Assembly (NCBI GenBank): GCA_012798695.1
Contig: JAAZMR010000084.1
Span: 1 to 41,929 of the forward strand
Source: Bacillota bacterium
GTDB lineage: Bacteria > Bacillota > Limnochordia > DTU087
Direction of reading: 5' to 3'
Length of the DNA: 41,929 bases
The notes under the pieces were generated by a model. It did not search any database, was not told the origin of the DNA, and saw only the letters and a list, made by a program, of their open reading frames with translations. This document shows, one piece after another, positions 24,113 through 32,341 of this stretch. A program made the position numbers and the translations under genes. Within the stretch, counting starts at the first letter, position 1, and each line of letters begins with the position of its first letter.

Positions 24113-26398
24113 TTGGCCGTAAAAAAGCTTACAGATATTCATCTTGTCAACCGCCAGGGCCAGACTCACCTGCAAGATCAGGCCCGGAATGCACTCGGGT
24201 TTAGCTTGACACCAGGAGAAGAAATCCTCTATGCCTTTCTCGTGGATATGACCCTCGAAGGCAGTTATGCTCCTGTATGGATTGTCCTGACCAGCCGCCG
24301 TATAGTGAATCTGCGTACCGATGACAACAGGCTAGCAGGAGAAGTCCACGTAGACAGTCTTCAATCCTTAGAGGTTGAACATCTTGTTGGCAATGGGTTT
24401 ATCTATGCCATCACAGACCACGGCAAAATCAGTATTGCTCGTTTCTCTCGACGCTGCTCCATGGAAGTGGAGGACGCGGTTGAGGCAATAGAGGATATCG
24501 TTTGTGGCATGGAGATAGCACCAGATTTTCACAAGGTCACTGATCGCACCAAGTTGATGTTAAGACGGCAACTGGAAAGAGAAAGCAACCGCTGCCCTCA
24601 ATGCGGTCGAGTCATGCGTCGACAGGTATGCATGTATTGTCTGGAGAAACGCAAGCTTATTCGTCGAATCTTCCGATATCTAAAGCCATATCATCTCGCC
24701 GCTATAGCGTCCACCCTGCTGTTGATCGGCAATGGTGCTCTTTCCATGGTACAGCCCTTCCTTACGGGTAAATTGGTGGACGAGGTGCTAATCCAGCATG
24801 ATTTGGTTAGATTGCGCCTGATGGTCATCCTTTTGGGATTAGCTCATTTGCTCAATGCGGTATTTTCGGGTACCAGGACATATCTGATTACCTGGTTGGG
24901 TCAGAGCATTGTCCGCGATATGCGAAGTGATGTATTTGAACATCTCCAGTATCTGCGAATGGAGTTCTATGACTCCGTGCGGACGGGTGCGCTCATGTCC
25001 CGGGTAACAAATGATACCCAAACTCTTCAGAACTTTATCGTCCAGAGTGCCCAGAACCTGCTCTATGAAATAGTAATGTGTGTCGGGGTAGGTATAATAC
25101 TCTTTCGTTATGATTGGCGCTTAGCCGCCATGACCCTTATTCCCATGCCCCTGATAGTAATCGGGACCAGAGTTTTTTCCAAAAAGATCCATGGTACATA
25201 TCGCCGCATCTGGGTGCGTCGTGCCTTGATGAATTCCGTCTTGGCTGATGCCATACCGGGGATTCAGGTGGTAAAGTCTTTTGTCCAAGAGCCGCGGGAA
25301 GTTGGCAAGTTTGACCATAGAAGTGATCAGCTGCTCGATCGGCACCTAGACGCCGCTCGCCTACGGGGTGTTTTTATGCCATTCCTCAATTTTGTCACTT
25401 CCTTTGGTACTCTGATCATCTGGGGATATGGGGGTTATCTGGTGATTAGTGGTGGTGGTCTGACTGTAGGGGATCTGGTTGCCTTTCTTTACTATCTCAA
25501 TCAGTTTTACAGTCCACTTAGGAATCTAAGTGCATTCAGTGACGTCGTTCAGCAGGCAGCCACTGCGGCTGAACGTATCTTCGAGGTTCTCGATACTCGA
25601 CCGGAACACCACAAAGATGCTGAACAGAAAGTCAAGCCGGATAAACTGGAAGGTGCCATCGAATTTCACAATGTCCATTTCTCCTACGACAACTCGGAGC
25701 AGGTGCTTACCGGCATCAATGTCAAAATTCATCCTGGTGAAATGATCGGTCTAGTTGGTGCTAGTGGTTCTGGCAAGACGACCATGGCTAATCTCATACC
25801 TCGCTTATATGATCCGACAGCCGGTAGAATCACGATCGATGGTTATGACATACGAGACTTGGATCTGCGGCTGCTGAGAAGTCAAATCGGGATGGTACTG
25901 CAGGAACCGCTGTTATTCCACGGTACGATTGCAGACAATATCGCCTATGGTGTTCCTCATGCCTCCAGGGAAGATATCATTCGAGCAGCACAAGCTGCCA
26001 ACGCTCATGATTTCATCATGGATTTTGCCGATAAGTATGATACACATACGGGTGAGCGAGGTCTGAGGCTGTCAGGTGGTCAGAAGCAGCGCATTGCTAT
26101 TGCCCGAGCCATCTTGAAGAACCCACGTATTCTCATTTTGGACGAAGCGACCTCTGCAGTAGATACCGAAACCGAAAAACTGATCCAAGAGGCCATCGAA
26201 CGCTTGATCGAGAACAGGACCACGATCGCCATTGCTCATCGCCTGTCTACATTGAAGAATGCTGATCGGATCCTAGTTCTGGATCAAGGGATCATTGCAG
26301 AAGAAGGGACCCATGAGGAATTAATGGCAATGGACGGTTTGTTTGCCCGTCTAGTAAGAATGCAATCCGAACTCGTGAGCAACATGGTCATTTTCTAA
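24113..26398 (+). CDS. ABC exporter with N-terminal PH-like and zinc-ribbon extension
   Basis: This 761-residue half-exporter probably works as a homodimer. The TTG start (MAVKKLTDIHLVN) is chosen because GGGAGGGAG precedes it by seven bases. Residues about 20-135 form a beta-rich region (WIVLTSRRIVNLR, then FIYAITDHGKISIARF) resembling bacterial PH domains. A zinc ribbon follows at C161/C164/C173/C176. The six-helix membrane domain spans about 190-490. The nucleotide-binding domain has Walker A GASGSGKTT, signature LSGGQKQRIAIARA and Walker B ILILDEATSAVD. The next gene encodes a DUF1854 protein, a partner seen with this exporter type elsewhere. Substrate is unknown. Confidence 0.85.
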   Translation: MAVKKLTDIHLVNRQGQTHLQDQARNALGFSLTPGEEILYAFLVDMTLEGSYAPVWIVLTSRRIVNLRTDDNRLAGEVHVDSLQSLEVEHLVGNGFIYAITDHGKISIARFSRRCSMEVEDAVEAIEDIVCGMEIAPDFHKVTDRTKLMLRRQLERESNRCPQCGRVMRRQVCMYCLEKRKLIRRIFRYLKPYHLAAIASTLLLIGNGALSMVQPFLTGKLVDEVLIQHDLVRLRLMVILLGLAHLLNAVFSGTRTYLITWLGQSIVRDMRSDVFEHLQYLRMEFYDSVRTGALMSRVTNDTQTLQNFIVQSAQNLLYEIVMCVGVGIILFRYDWRLAAMTLIPMPLIVIGTRVFSKKIHGTYRRIWVRRALMNSVLADAIPGIQVVKSFVQEPREVGKFDHRSDQLLDRHLDAARLRGVFMPFLNFVTSFGTLIIWGYGGYLVISGGGLTVGDLVAFLYYLNQFYSPLRNLSAFSDVVQQAATAAERIFEVLDTRPEHHKDAEQKVKPDKLEGAIEFHNVHFSYDNSEQVLTGINVKIHPGEMIGLVGASGSGKTTMANLIPRLYDPTAGRITIDGYDIRDLDLRLLRSQIGMVLQEPLLFHGTIADNIAYGVPHASREDIIRAAQAANAHDFIMDFADKYDTHTGERGLRLSGGQKQRIAIARAILKNPRILILDEATSAVDTETEKLIQEAIERLIENRTTIAIAHRLSTLKNADRILVLDQGIIAEEGTHEELMAMDGLFARLVRMQSELVSNMVIF

Positions 26399-26539
26399 CA
26401 GCCCGAAATAGCCCGGTGAGCTTTTTCCTTTGGCAACGGTGCTGTGGGGAAGTCTGTTGGCAATCTCAGGCGGTATAGACTCTGATTTGGAAGGATCACG
26501 CATTATGGATGTAGGAGGTGTAGGGCGACTTCTCGTGCC

Positions 26540-27061
26540 GTGAATCTGGGCATTGAGCGCGATCTTATGGAAGCATTAGGTCCGAAGGTGTTTGTCCCCC
26601 AAGATATCAGATTCTGGAAAGACTACTGGCAAAGCCTATACATGGACGTGGGCAATGAGACACTAGGGCCAGTGAGGGTCAAGCAAGCTTTTCCTCTCAC
26701 TGCACCCAGCGATGTTGTCGTAATTGAGGATATAGACGGCAATTTCCTGGGCATCATCAGGGAGTACGGAGAGCTGGATGCGGAGAGCGTAGAGCTGGTG
26801 AAGAATGAGCTGGAACGCGAATTCCTACTCCCGCAGATTCTCAAGATCCATGGCATAGTGGACCAGATGGGCTTGCTTACTTGGCGGGTGGAAACCGATC
26901 GAGGCCCCCGCCAGTTCGAAGTACGCAATCGCAGAAGAGATATTCGCTGGTTCTCTGATACTCATGTGGTTATCCAAGACGCTGATGGTAACAAATACGA
27001 AATTGCAGACTTGTCCAGTCTTGATGCGGCTAGCCGTCAGAAGGTTGAGATGGAGGTCTAG
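26540..27061 (+). CDS. DUF1854-family protein, partner of the ABC exporter
   Basis: This 173-residue soluble protein matches the DUF1854 layout. It has GPVRVKQAFPLTAPSDVVVIEDIDG (about residues 42-66), then LEREFLLPQILKIHGIVDQMG (about 91-111), WRVETDRGPRQFEVRNRRRDIRW (about 115-137) and a closing DLSSLDAASRQKV. DUF1854 genes commonly sit beside an ABC exporter of the type found 140 bases upstream; some such pairs are annotated with cyanophycin metabolism, for which nothing is seen here. The GTG is the only usable in-frame start. The nearest strong ribosome site (AGGAGGTG, 26513-26520) is about 20 bases away, which is unusually far. Confidence 0.8.
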   Translation: MNLGIERDLMEALGPKVFVPQDIRFWKDYWQSLYMDVGNETLGPVRVKQAFPLTAPSDVVVIEDIDGNFLGIIREYGELDAESVELVKNELEREFLLPQILKIHGIVDQMGLLTWRVETDRGPRQFEVRNRRRDIRWFSDTHVVIQDADGNKYEIADLSSLDAASRQKVEMEV

Positions 27062-27103
27062 AGAGTGCTATAATGGATGCTGGTTAGGAAGGGGCTTTCT
27101 GTT

Positions 27104-28018
27104 GTGGCAAAACGTACTTCCACTCGCGCCTTTGGCGCAAGCAAGCGAGAGAATCACGATTCTGGCGCCTTCTATGATTGCAGGTTGTATGATCGGCTGG
27201 AGCTGGTTGAGCTCGATGACTTGACCGAAAGGGAGCTGCCTGAGGCATGTGTCGACCAGGTGTTCCATAGGGATAGCCGTGATCTCAGTGAACTGCCCGA
27301 TAACAGTGTGCATCTGATGGTTACATCACCGCCATATAATGTAGGTAAAGACTATGACGGAGATCTGTCTCTGGATGAATACCGGGTTTTGCTGCGTGAT
27401 GTGTTTTCCGAGGTGTGGCGAGTTCTAGTTCCGAGCGGCCGTGCCTGTGTAAATATAGCCAATATCGGCAGAAGGCCTTACATTCCACTCCATGCTTTCA
27501 TCATCACAGACATGCTGGAGATAGGGTTTCGCATGCGCGGGGAAATCATCTGGGACAAGGCGGCAAGCTCTGGGGGCTCCACTGCTTGGGGAAGTTGGAT
27601 GTCTGCGTCTAATCCTACACTTCGCGATGTACATGAGTATATCTTAGTCTTCTCTAAGGGTTCTTTCGGGCGTAGAAACAGAGGCAAGAACACTATTCAG
27701 CGCGAGGAGTTCCTGGAGTTTACTCGCAGTATTTGGCAATTTCCGGCTGAATCTGCTCATAAGATTGGTCATCCAGCACCTTTTCCCATTGAGTTACCCT
27801 ACCGGTTGATCCAGCTATATACTTTTGCTGAAGAAGTGGTCCTTGATCCCTTCTGTGGCAGTGGCTCTACCTGTATTGCTGCCCTAAAAAGCGGCAGGCA
27901 CTTTATCGGCTACGACATTGTCGAGGAGTATGTTGAACTAAGTCGCAGACGCATCGAGGACTTCAGATCTGAGGAAATGAGCACGGGAAAGACTGGCGCA
28001 GGGCTGAGGGGCGAGTAA
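27104..28018 (+). CDS. Beta-class site-specific DNA methyltransferase, no restriction partner seen
   Basis: This 304-residue methyltransferase has the beta-class order. The catalytic motif TSPPYN is near residue 74 and the SAM-binding motif LDPFCGSGSTCIAA near residue 246, with a short target-recognition region between. TSPPY is common in N4-cytosine enzymes, but N6-adenine cannot be excluded. The GTG start (MAKRTSTRAFGASK) is favoured by AGGAAGGGG about nine bases upstream; ATG at 27077 is the alternative. No endonuclease, specificity subunit or repair gene is adjacent, so it looks solitary and may have an epigenetic role. Confidence 0.85.
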   Translation: MAKRTSTRAFGASKRENHDSGAFYDCRLYDRLELVELDDLTERELPEACVDQVFHRDSRDLSELPDNSVHLMVTSPPYNVGKDYDGDLSLDEYRVLLRDVFSEVWRVLVPSGRACVNIANIGRRPYIPLHAFIITDMLEIGFRMRGEIIWDKAASSGGSTAWGSWMSASNPTLRDVHEYILVFSKGSFGRRNRGKNTIQREEFLEFTRSIWQFPAESAHKIGHPAPFPIELPYRLIQLYTFAEEVVLDPFCGSGSTCIAALKSGRHFIGYDIVEEYVELSRRRIEDFRSEEMSTGKTGAGLRGE

Positions 28019-28061
28019 TCCCTGTATGGGTGGAATGTATAGATGGAGATACTAATCGGGG

Positions 28062-29024
28062 ATGGTGGTAGTGTTGGGACAAGAACATCGAGATGGACAC
28101 ATTGTAGTAGTTGGCAGCATTAACATGGATTTGGTTGGGAGAACTGAACGCATGCCCCGGGGAGGAGAAACCCTTCTAGGCTCGGATTTCCGCATGGTTC
28201 CCGGTGGTAAGGGGGCCAACCAAGCTGTGGCTGTTGCCCGGGCTGGCGGCAATGTGAAGATGCTGGGCCGGGTAGGAACTGACATATTTGGAGAGCAGCA
28301 CATAGCCAACTTTCGAGACAATGGCATCGATACAGATTTAGTGCAGGTCACACCGGACACTCCTACTGGGGTTGCAATCATTTTGGTAGATAATACCGGT
28401 GAGAATAGCATTGTAGTGGTGCCCGGAGCCAACAATCATGTTTTACCGGAGGATCTGGAAACAGCTCGCAATACTTTGGAGACAGCGAAGGTCGTATTGG
28501 TACAGCTGGAGATTCCCCTAGACACAGTGGAAGCTGTTGTTCGGATAGCAAAACAAGCAGGAGTGCCGGTGATTCTCGATCCCGGTCCGGCCCGCCCGTT
28601 GAAAGAGGAGCTTTTGGCACAGGTAGATATCCTGACTCCCAATGAACATGAGGCCCAAGTGTTGGCAGGGGAAGAGATGCATTCTGCGGATGATACTCGC
28701 CAGATAGCGACGAAACTATTGGGCTATGGCTGTAAAATAGTGTTGCTCAAGCTAGGGGGCAAAGGTGTGATCATTGCTACACCCGAGGGCATGGAGCATA
28801 TTCCGGCCCATGCAGTCAATGTAGAGGACACTACTGCCGCCGGAGATGCTTTTGCCGGAGGCTTGGCCGTGGCCTTAGCAGAAGGCTATTCACTGCGAAA
28901 TGCTGTACTATTTGCGAATGCAGTTGGCGCCTTGGCGGTGACTAGGCTAGGAGCCCAATCAGCGATTCCGACTCGACCGGAAATTGAGGCTTTTATGAAA
29001 GAACGAGGAGTCATCCTGATGTGA
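28062..29024 (+). CDS. rbsK: Ribokinase (PfkB family)
   Basis: Ribokinase phosphorylates D-ribose at C5. The 320-residue protein has the opening VVVGSINMDLVGRTERMPRGGETLLG (about residues 15-40), the substrate-binding GGKGANQAVAVARAGG (about 48-63), and the C-terminal PfkB signature VEDTTAAGDAFAGGLAVALAEG (about 253-274) with D262 as catalytic base. No ribose transporter or RbsD is next to it, so it may serve nucleoside or DNA-derived ribose salvage. The ATG at 28062 lacks a clear ribosome site, and the first dozen residues are longer than usual. The real start may lie slightly downstream. Confidence 0.88.
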   Translation: MVVVLGQEHRDGHIVVVGSINMDLVGRTERMPRGGETLLGSDFRMVPGGKGANQAVAVARAGGNVKMLGRVGTDIFGEQHIANFRDNGIDTDLVQVTPDTPTGVAIILVDNTGENSIVVVPGANNHVLPEDLETARNTLETAKVVLVQLEIPLDTVEAVVRIAKQAGVPVILDPGPARPLKEELLAQVDILTPNEHEAQVLAGEEMHSADDTRQIATKLLGYGCKIVLLKLGGKGVIIATPEGMEHIPAHAVNVEDTTAAGDAFAGGLAVALAEGYSLRNAVLFANAVGALAVTRLGAQSAIPTRPEIEAFMKERGVILM

Positions 29025-29103
29025 GGATCAATGCTCAGGCCCTGGTTAGGCCCAGGTTGTAGAGTTTCAGCCGTCAGCGGCAAGATAATCCATGGAACTA
29101 CCC

Positions 29104-30390
29104 CTACCAAGAAGCAGGATGATAGTGCTCTTTGTCCATGAGACCGGCACTGACCTGCTTTCTTTCTTTTTCCAGGAGATCATCGAGGATCCTGAGGAAG
29201 ACATCTACCACTGCCGGATCCAGCTGTGTCCCTCGCACCCGCTTGAGTTCGGTTATGGCATCAGGTATGCTTAGAGGTTCCCTATAGCAGCGGCGGCTGG
29301 TCATGGCATCCCAGGTATCGGCCACAGCTACAATGCGAGCCTCCAGAGGTATCTCTTCTTTTGCCAAGCCAAACGGATAACCCTTACCGTCCCAGCGTTC
29401 GTGATGGTATAGTACGATATTGTGGATGATTTTGCGGTTTCGCAAGGGGATGGGGATTTCTTCGATGAAGCGGGCCCCTCTCTCGGGGTGGGATTTGATC
29501 GTCTCAAATTGGCGCTGTGACAGACGGCCAGGCCATTTCAAGATCTCATCCTGTATCTCTAGTTTCCCTATATCGTGAAAATAGCAGGCTTCATCTAGGG
29601 CCCGTTGTTTTAGTGGTGAATACCCATATTGCCGAGCTAGCTCCCCACTAAAGAAGGCGACTCGCTCCATGTGCTGCATTAGTTCAGGGTCCTTGGCCCA
29701 AACTGCTCGCAAGAGTGACTTAATCAAAGCTAAGCGATAAGTGGTATCAAGGAGCCCAAATAGCGTCTGTGAGCGCAGGGCCAGCAAGAACAGGTAAGAT
29801 ACAATCAATCCATATACGGAAAAATATACATAGGTATAATAAAATACTGCCCCTAGTGCAGCAGAGGAAGGGAGTGTCTTGAGAGTCTCCAAGATGTCAT
29901 TTAGAAAACCATCTCTTGTATCAGTTGTGAACATCTCTACGAGTTTCGCAGTTGCGAAGAAAATGGTATTGGCCAACAGGTACGTCATTGCCGATGCGCC
30001 AATGGCTAGTGTAAAACCATAGCCAGCTAAAATGCGGTGATAGACAATACCACTTATGAGGGAACTAAAAGCTATAGTGCCGCGGTTATGTATGATTACG
30101 GCAAAGGGTTGTTTGAATTCCTCCAGCTCGATGATCCCTGCTATCGCCGCCACTGCCGCCATCAGAGGCCCATGCAAGGCCATAACCGGCAGCAGCAGAG
30201 GGTAGTTGAGGGAAAAAGCTCCGGATTCTGTTTCTATGGAACGCCGATTATTGGCCAATAGGAGCCCAATGAAAAACAACACATCGATGCTGAAGTTATT
30301 TGCTGTAGCCATTCCTAGTCGGTAGGTGATAAGAGCAGTGGCAATTCCGGTGATGCAGAGGTAAGCTTGGAGTACTGATTTTCGTCTCAT
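29104..30390 (-). CDS. Membrane-anchored HD-GYP domain protein
   Basis: The 428-residue protein has about seven N-terminal membrane helices (residues 8-215) and a C-terminal HD-GYP domain (about 228-415). The metal and signature residues are intact: H272-D273-I-G-K276, the KSHPERG histidine at 301, H329-H330-E-R-W-D334 and G-K-G-Y-P (335-339). HD-GYP proteins typically degrade cyclic di-GMP or related dinucleotides. No GGDEF domain is fused. The ATG follows AGGTG. A 32-residue secreted-peptide gene ends 50 bases upstream on the same strand, raising the possibility that the membrane part senses it. Confidence 0.88.
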   Translation of the reverse strand: MRRKSVLQAYLCITGIATALITYRLGMATANNFSIDVLFFIGLLLANNRRSIETESGAFSLNYPLLLPVMALHGPLMAAVAAIAGIIELEEFKQPFAVIIHNRGTIAFSSLISGIVYHRILAGYGFTLAIGASAMTYLLANTIFFATAKLVEMFTTDTRDGFLNDILETLKTLPSSAALGAVFYYTYVYFSVYGLIVSYLFLLALRSQTLFGLLDTTYRLALIKSLLRAVWAKDPELMQHMERVAFFSGELARQYGYSPLKQRALDEACYFHDIGKLEIQDEILKWPGRLSQRQFETIKSHPERGARFIEEIPIPLRNRKIIHNIVLYHHERWDGKGYPFGLAKEEIPLEARIVAVADTWDAMTSRRCYREPLSIPDAITELKRVRGTQLDPAVVDVFLRILDDLLEKERKQVSAGLMDKEHYHPASW

Positions 30391-30440
30391 TCATATCACC
30401 TCTGCAAGAAAGAAGTGCCCGGCCGGCTGAGTCTGCTGCT

Positions 30441-30539
30441 TTACCGCATTCTAAAACGGGCGGTATCGGCCAACGCGACCACAGCATGACTTAAAGTTAG
30501 TGCTATGGTAAAGATGATGGCCATGACACGTTTTTTCAT
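30441..30539 (-). CDS. 32-residue secreted-peptide precursor, unknown
   Basis: This small frame starts at ATG with GGGAGGG six bases upstream. The product begins MKKRVMAIIFTIAL, which is a basic N-terminus and hydrophobic core, then VALA, a plausible signal-peptidase site. It ends in eight residues, DTARFRMR. The layout resembles precursors of exported signalling peptides, but I recognise no family. It lies directly upstream of the HD-GYP membrane protein on the same strand and is preceded by two 9-base direct repeats. The ribosome site and signal sequence are seen in the sequence. A signalling role is a hypothesis. Confidence 0.55.
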   Translation of the reverse strand: MKKRVMAIIFTIALTLSHAVVALADTARFRMR

Positions 30540-30566
30540 GTGGAACCCTCCCCATTGCATATAATG

Positions 30567-30600
30567 GGTCCGGTTCTGTCCGATTTGATCAGGTCCGGTT
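30567..30600 (-). repeat. Direct repeat upstream of the small peptide gene
   Basis: GGTCCGGTT occurs at 30567-30575 and 30592-30600 on the plus strand, 25 bases apart, with a partial copy (GTCCGATTT) between them. The spacing of about two and a half helical turns and the position just upstream of a small gene suggest a regulator site. A separate CCCATT/AATGGG hairpin (30551-30568) lies between the repeats and the ribosome site. Confidence 0.4.
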
Positions 30601-30620
30601 AGGCCGGGCAACTTTTGCCA

Positions 30621-31265
30621 TCATGGACTGTGCAATCCGATCTTCCGGTTCAAAGCATCCAAACAAGCTCTTACAGTGCAGAGGATTAGATCCTGCTGTG
30701 ATTCTCCTATACCTAAGAGTTCGATTCCTTCACCATCATCATATCGGTACTGCAACTTCACAATAACTAGAGTACGATGCGACAGACCGCTTGGTATCTC
30801 ATAGGCAAAGATCAGGTTTGCTTGACCTAATCCCATCTGATGGAATGCCCTGAGAAATGCAGCTATTGTCGATTCACTAGGATGCGCATCGTCAAAGGGG
30901 GCCTCTCCAGAATAGGTTGAGCTTCCCAAATTAAGCTCTACGCGCACCTGCGGTTCTGGAAAATACCGGACATAGGCCGCGATTATACGAACACGAGGTT
31001 CCCGTTCTCTTGGTCTTGGCTCGTCAGTCTCCAAGGAGTCGACAACCTTGACTTTACGATAATCGATTTCCCAGCCGTGCTCTAGGGCAAGGGCACCAAC
31101 CACGGAGCGTACCAGTGATTTTATGTGTTGAAGCCTTTCTGCGGGTTGTTGAGTGGGTATATTAGCTGAAACATAGATTTGCTCCAATTCGCCTTCGTGG
31201 TAAATAATTCGACAGGCTTCAACCTCCGGGAGAGCTAGGATTGTTTTTTCCGCATCAACCGACAT
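30621..31265 (-). CDS. Unknown two-domain protein
   Basis: I do not recognise this 214-residue protein. The first 75 residues read as a small alpha/beta domain (LPEVEACRIIYHEGELEQIYVSA, then HIKSLVRSVVGALALEHGWEIDYRKVKVV). A charged linker (SLETDEPRPREREPR) joins it to a second alpha/beta domain of about 120 residues. That domain contains VRVELNLGSSTYSGEA and ends VRACLDALNRKIG. There is no signal peptide or membrane helix. The ATG follows AGGAGG by eight bases, so the start is firm. It lies upstream of the small secreted-peptide and HD-GYP genes on the same strand and may share their transcript. Confidence 0.6.
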   Translation of the reverse strand: MSVDAEKTILALPEVEACRIIYHEGELEQIYVSANIPTQQPAERLQHIKSLVRSVVGALALEHGWEIDYRKVKVVDSLETDEPRPREREPRVRIIAAYVRYFPEPQVRVELNLGSSTYSGEAPFDDAHPSESTIAAFLRAFHQMGLGQANLIFAYEIPSGLSHRTLVIVKLQYRYDDGEGIELLGIGESQQDLILCTVRACLDALNRKIGLHSP

Positions 31266-31570
31266 TCCTACGGCCTCCTATAAGCAGTTGCCGTCTGTCC
31301 TGAGTGATATTGACCAGTCCACCTAAGCAAATCCGCAGTATAGAAGCATTTCGTTGCGGAAATCGTGATTCCTTCTAGAGAACGGTAAGATGTTGGATAT
31401 TTATGATCAATATGCTGACGAAGTGAGTAGAGGAGATTCTCGTAGGACGCCAAGATACGCCATAGGTCTGCATTATGGGATCTGTTTGCAGGGAATCAGT
31501 TAGCTGTAAGCGAAGAATGATGACGGCTCGAGAGAAGACTGAACGGGTGAGCGGGGAGTGAGCAAGGGAT
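31266..31570. other. Gene-free divergent intergenic region
   Basis: These 305 bases separate two divergent units and should contain promoters for both, but I found no strong -35/-10 pair. A TCCGCA/TGCGGA hairpin lies near 31330-31360. No riboswitch class was recognised ahead of the importer genes. Confidence 0.4.
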
Positions 31571-32341
31571 TTGACCAGATCGCGGAAGACCCACAAGATC
31601 CAGCGGTTGTTAAGGGGTATTGCACTCCCCCTGCTAGTCACAGTTCTGTGGTACTTTGCCACCCACCGAAGATTGGGGAGCGGTATCTTGCCCAGCCCCA
31701 AGCGTACTGCAGCTGCCTTGGGTGAATTGGTGTCCAGTGGAGAGCTGAGTGCTCATGTAAAGATTAGCCTGCTTCGCATCGGTCAAGGTTTTATGCTTGC
31801 TGCCGGGTTAGCTATTCCAGGTGGAATCCTGGTGGCCAGTTTCCCTGGTTTTGGAGACTACGTCTTGCCTACCTTGGAGTTCTTGCGCCAGATACCCCCT
31901 GTGGCATGGATCCCCGTATTCATTTTGCTATTGGGTATCGGGGAGTTGACCAAACTGGCAGTGATTGTTTACGCGGCCTTTTTTCCCATTTTTGTCAACA
32001 CCATTTTAGGAATGACCCAAATTGATCATCAGTATTGGGAGGTAGCCCGACTACTTCAGTTCTCTCGCAGGGAGATTTTGGGTGAGCTGATCTTGCCGGC
32101 GGCAGCTCCTAGTTTGATCGCTGGTTTGAGGCTTGGTTTGTCCAATAGCTGGCGTGCTTTGGTTGCTGCAGAGATGTTGGCTGCCTTCAGTGGTTTAGGC
32201 TATATGCTCATGGCTGCCCGCTCCCTTGTGCGGATGGAAGAGATGTTTATTGGCATCGCCACCATTGGGCTGTTGGGTCTGCTCTTTGATTGGGGGTGGA
32301 AGGCACTTGAAAAATATCTCCTGGTCTGGCGGAACCGGTGA
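31571..32341 (+). CDS. ABC importer permease, SsuC/TauC type
   Basis: This 256-residue permease of the nitrate/sulfonate/taurine importer family has about six membrane helices. It carries the family's ATPase-contact loop, AARLLQFSRREILGELILPAAAPSLIAGLRLGLSNSWRALVAAEM in pattern (about residues 158-202; GLRLGLSNSWRALVAAEM is the core). The TTG start has AAGGGA very close upstream, so the exact start is uncertain. It is the first gene of a permease, ATPase and binding-protein set. Substrate cannot be named; aliphatic sulfonates, taurine, nitrate and thiamine precursors are all transported by this family. Confidence 0.85.
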   Translation: MTRSRKTHKIQRLLRGIALPLLVTVLWYFATHRRLGSGILPSPKRTAAALGELVSSGELSAHVKISLLRIGQGFMLAAGLAIPGGILVASFPGFGDYVLPTLEFLRQIPPVAWIPVFILLLGIGELTKLAVIVYAAFFPIFVNTILGMTQIDHQYWEVARLLQFSRREILGELILPAAAPSLIAGLRLGLSNSWRALVAAEMLAAFSGLGYMLMAARSLVRMEEMFIGIATIGLLGLLFDWGWKALEKYLLVWRNR

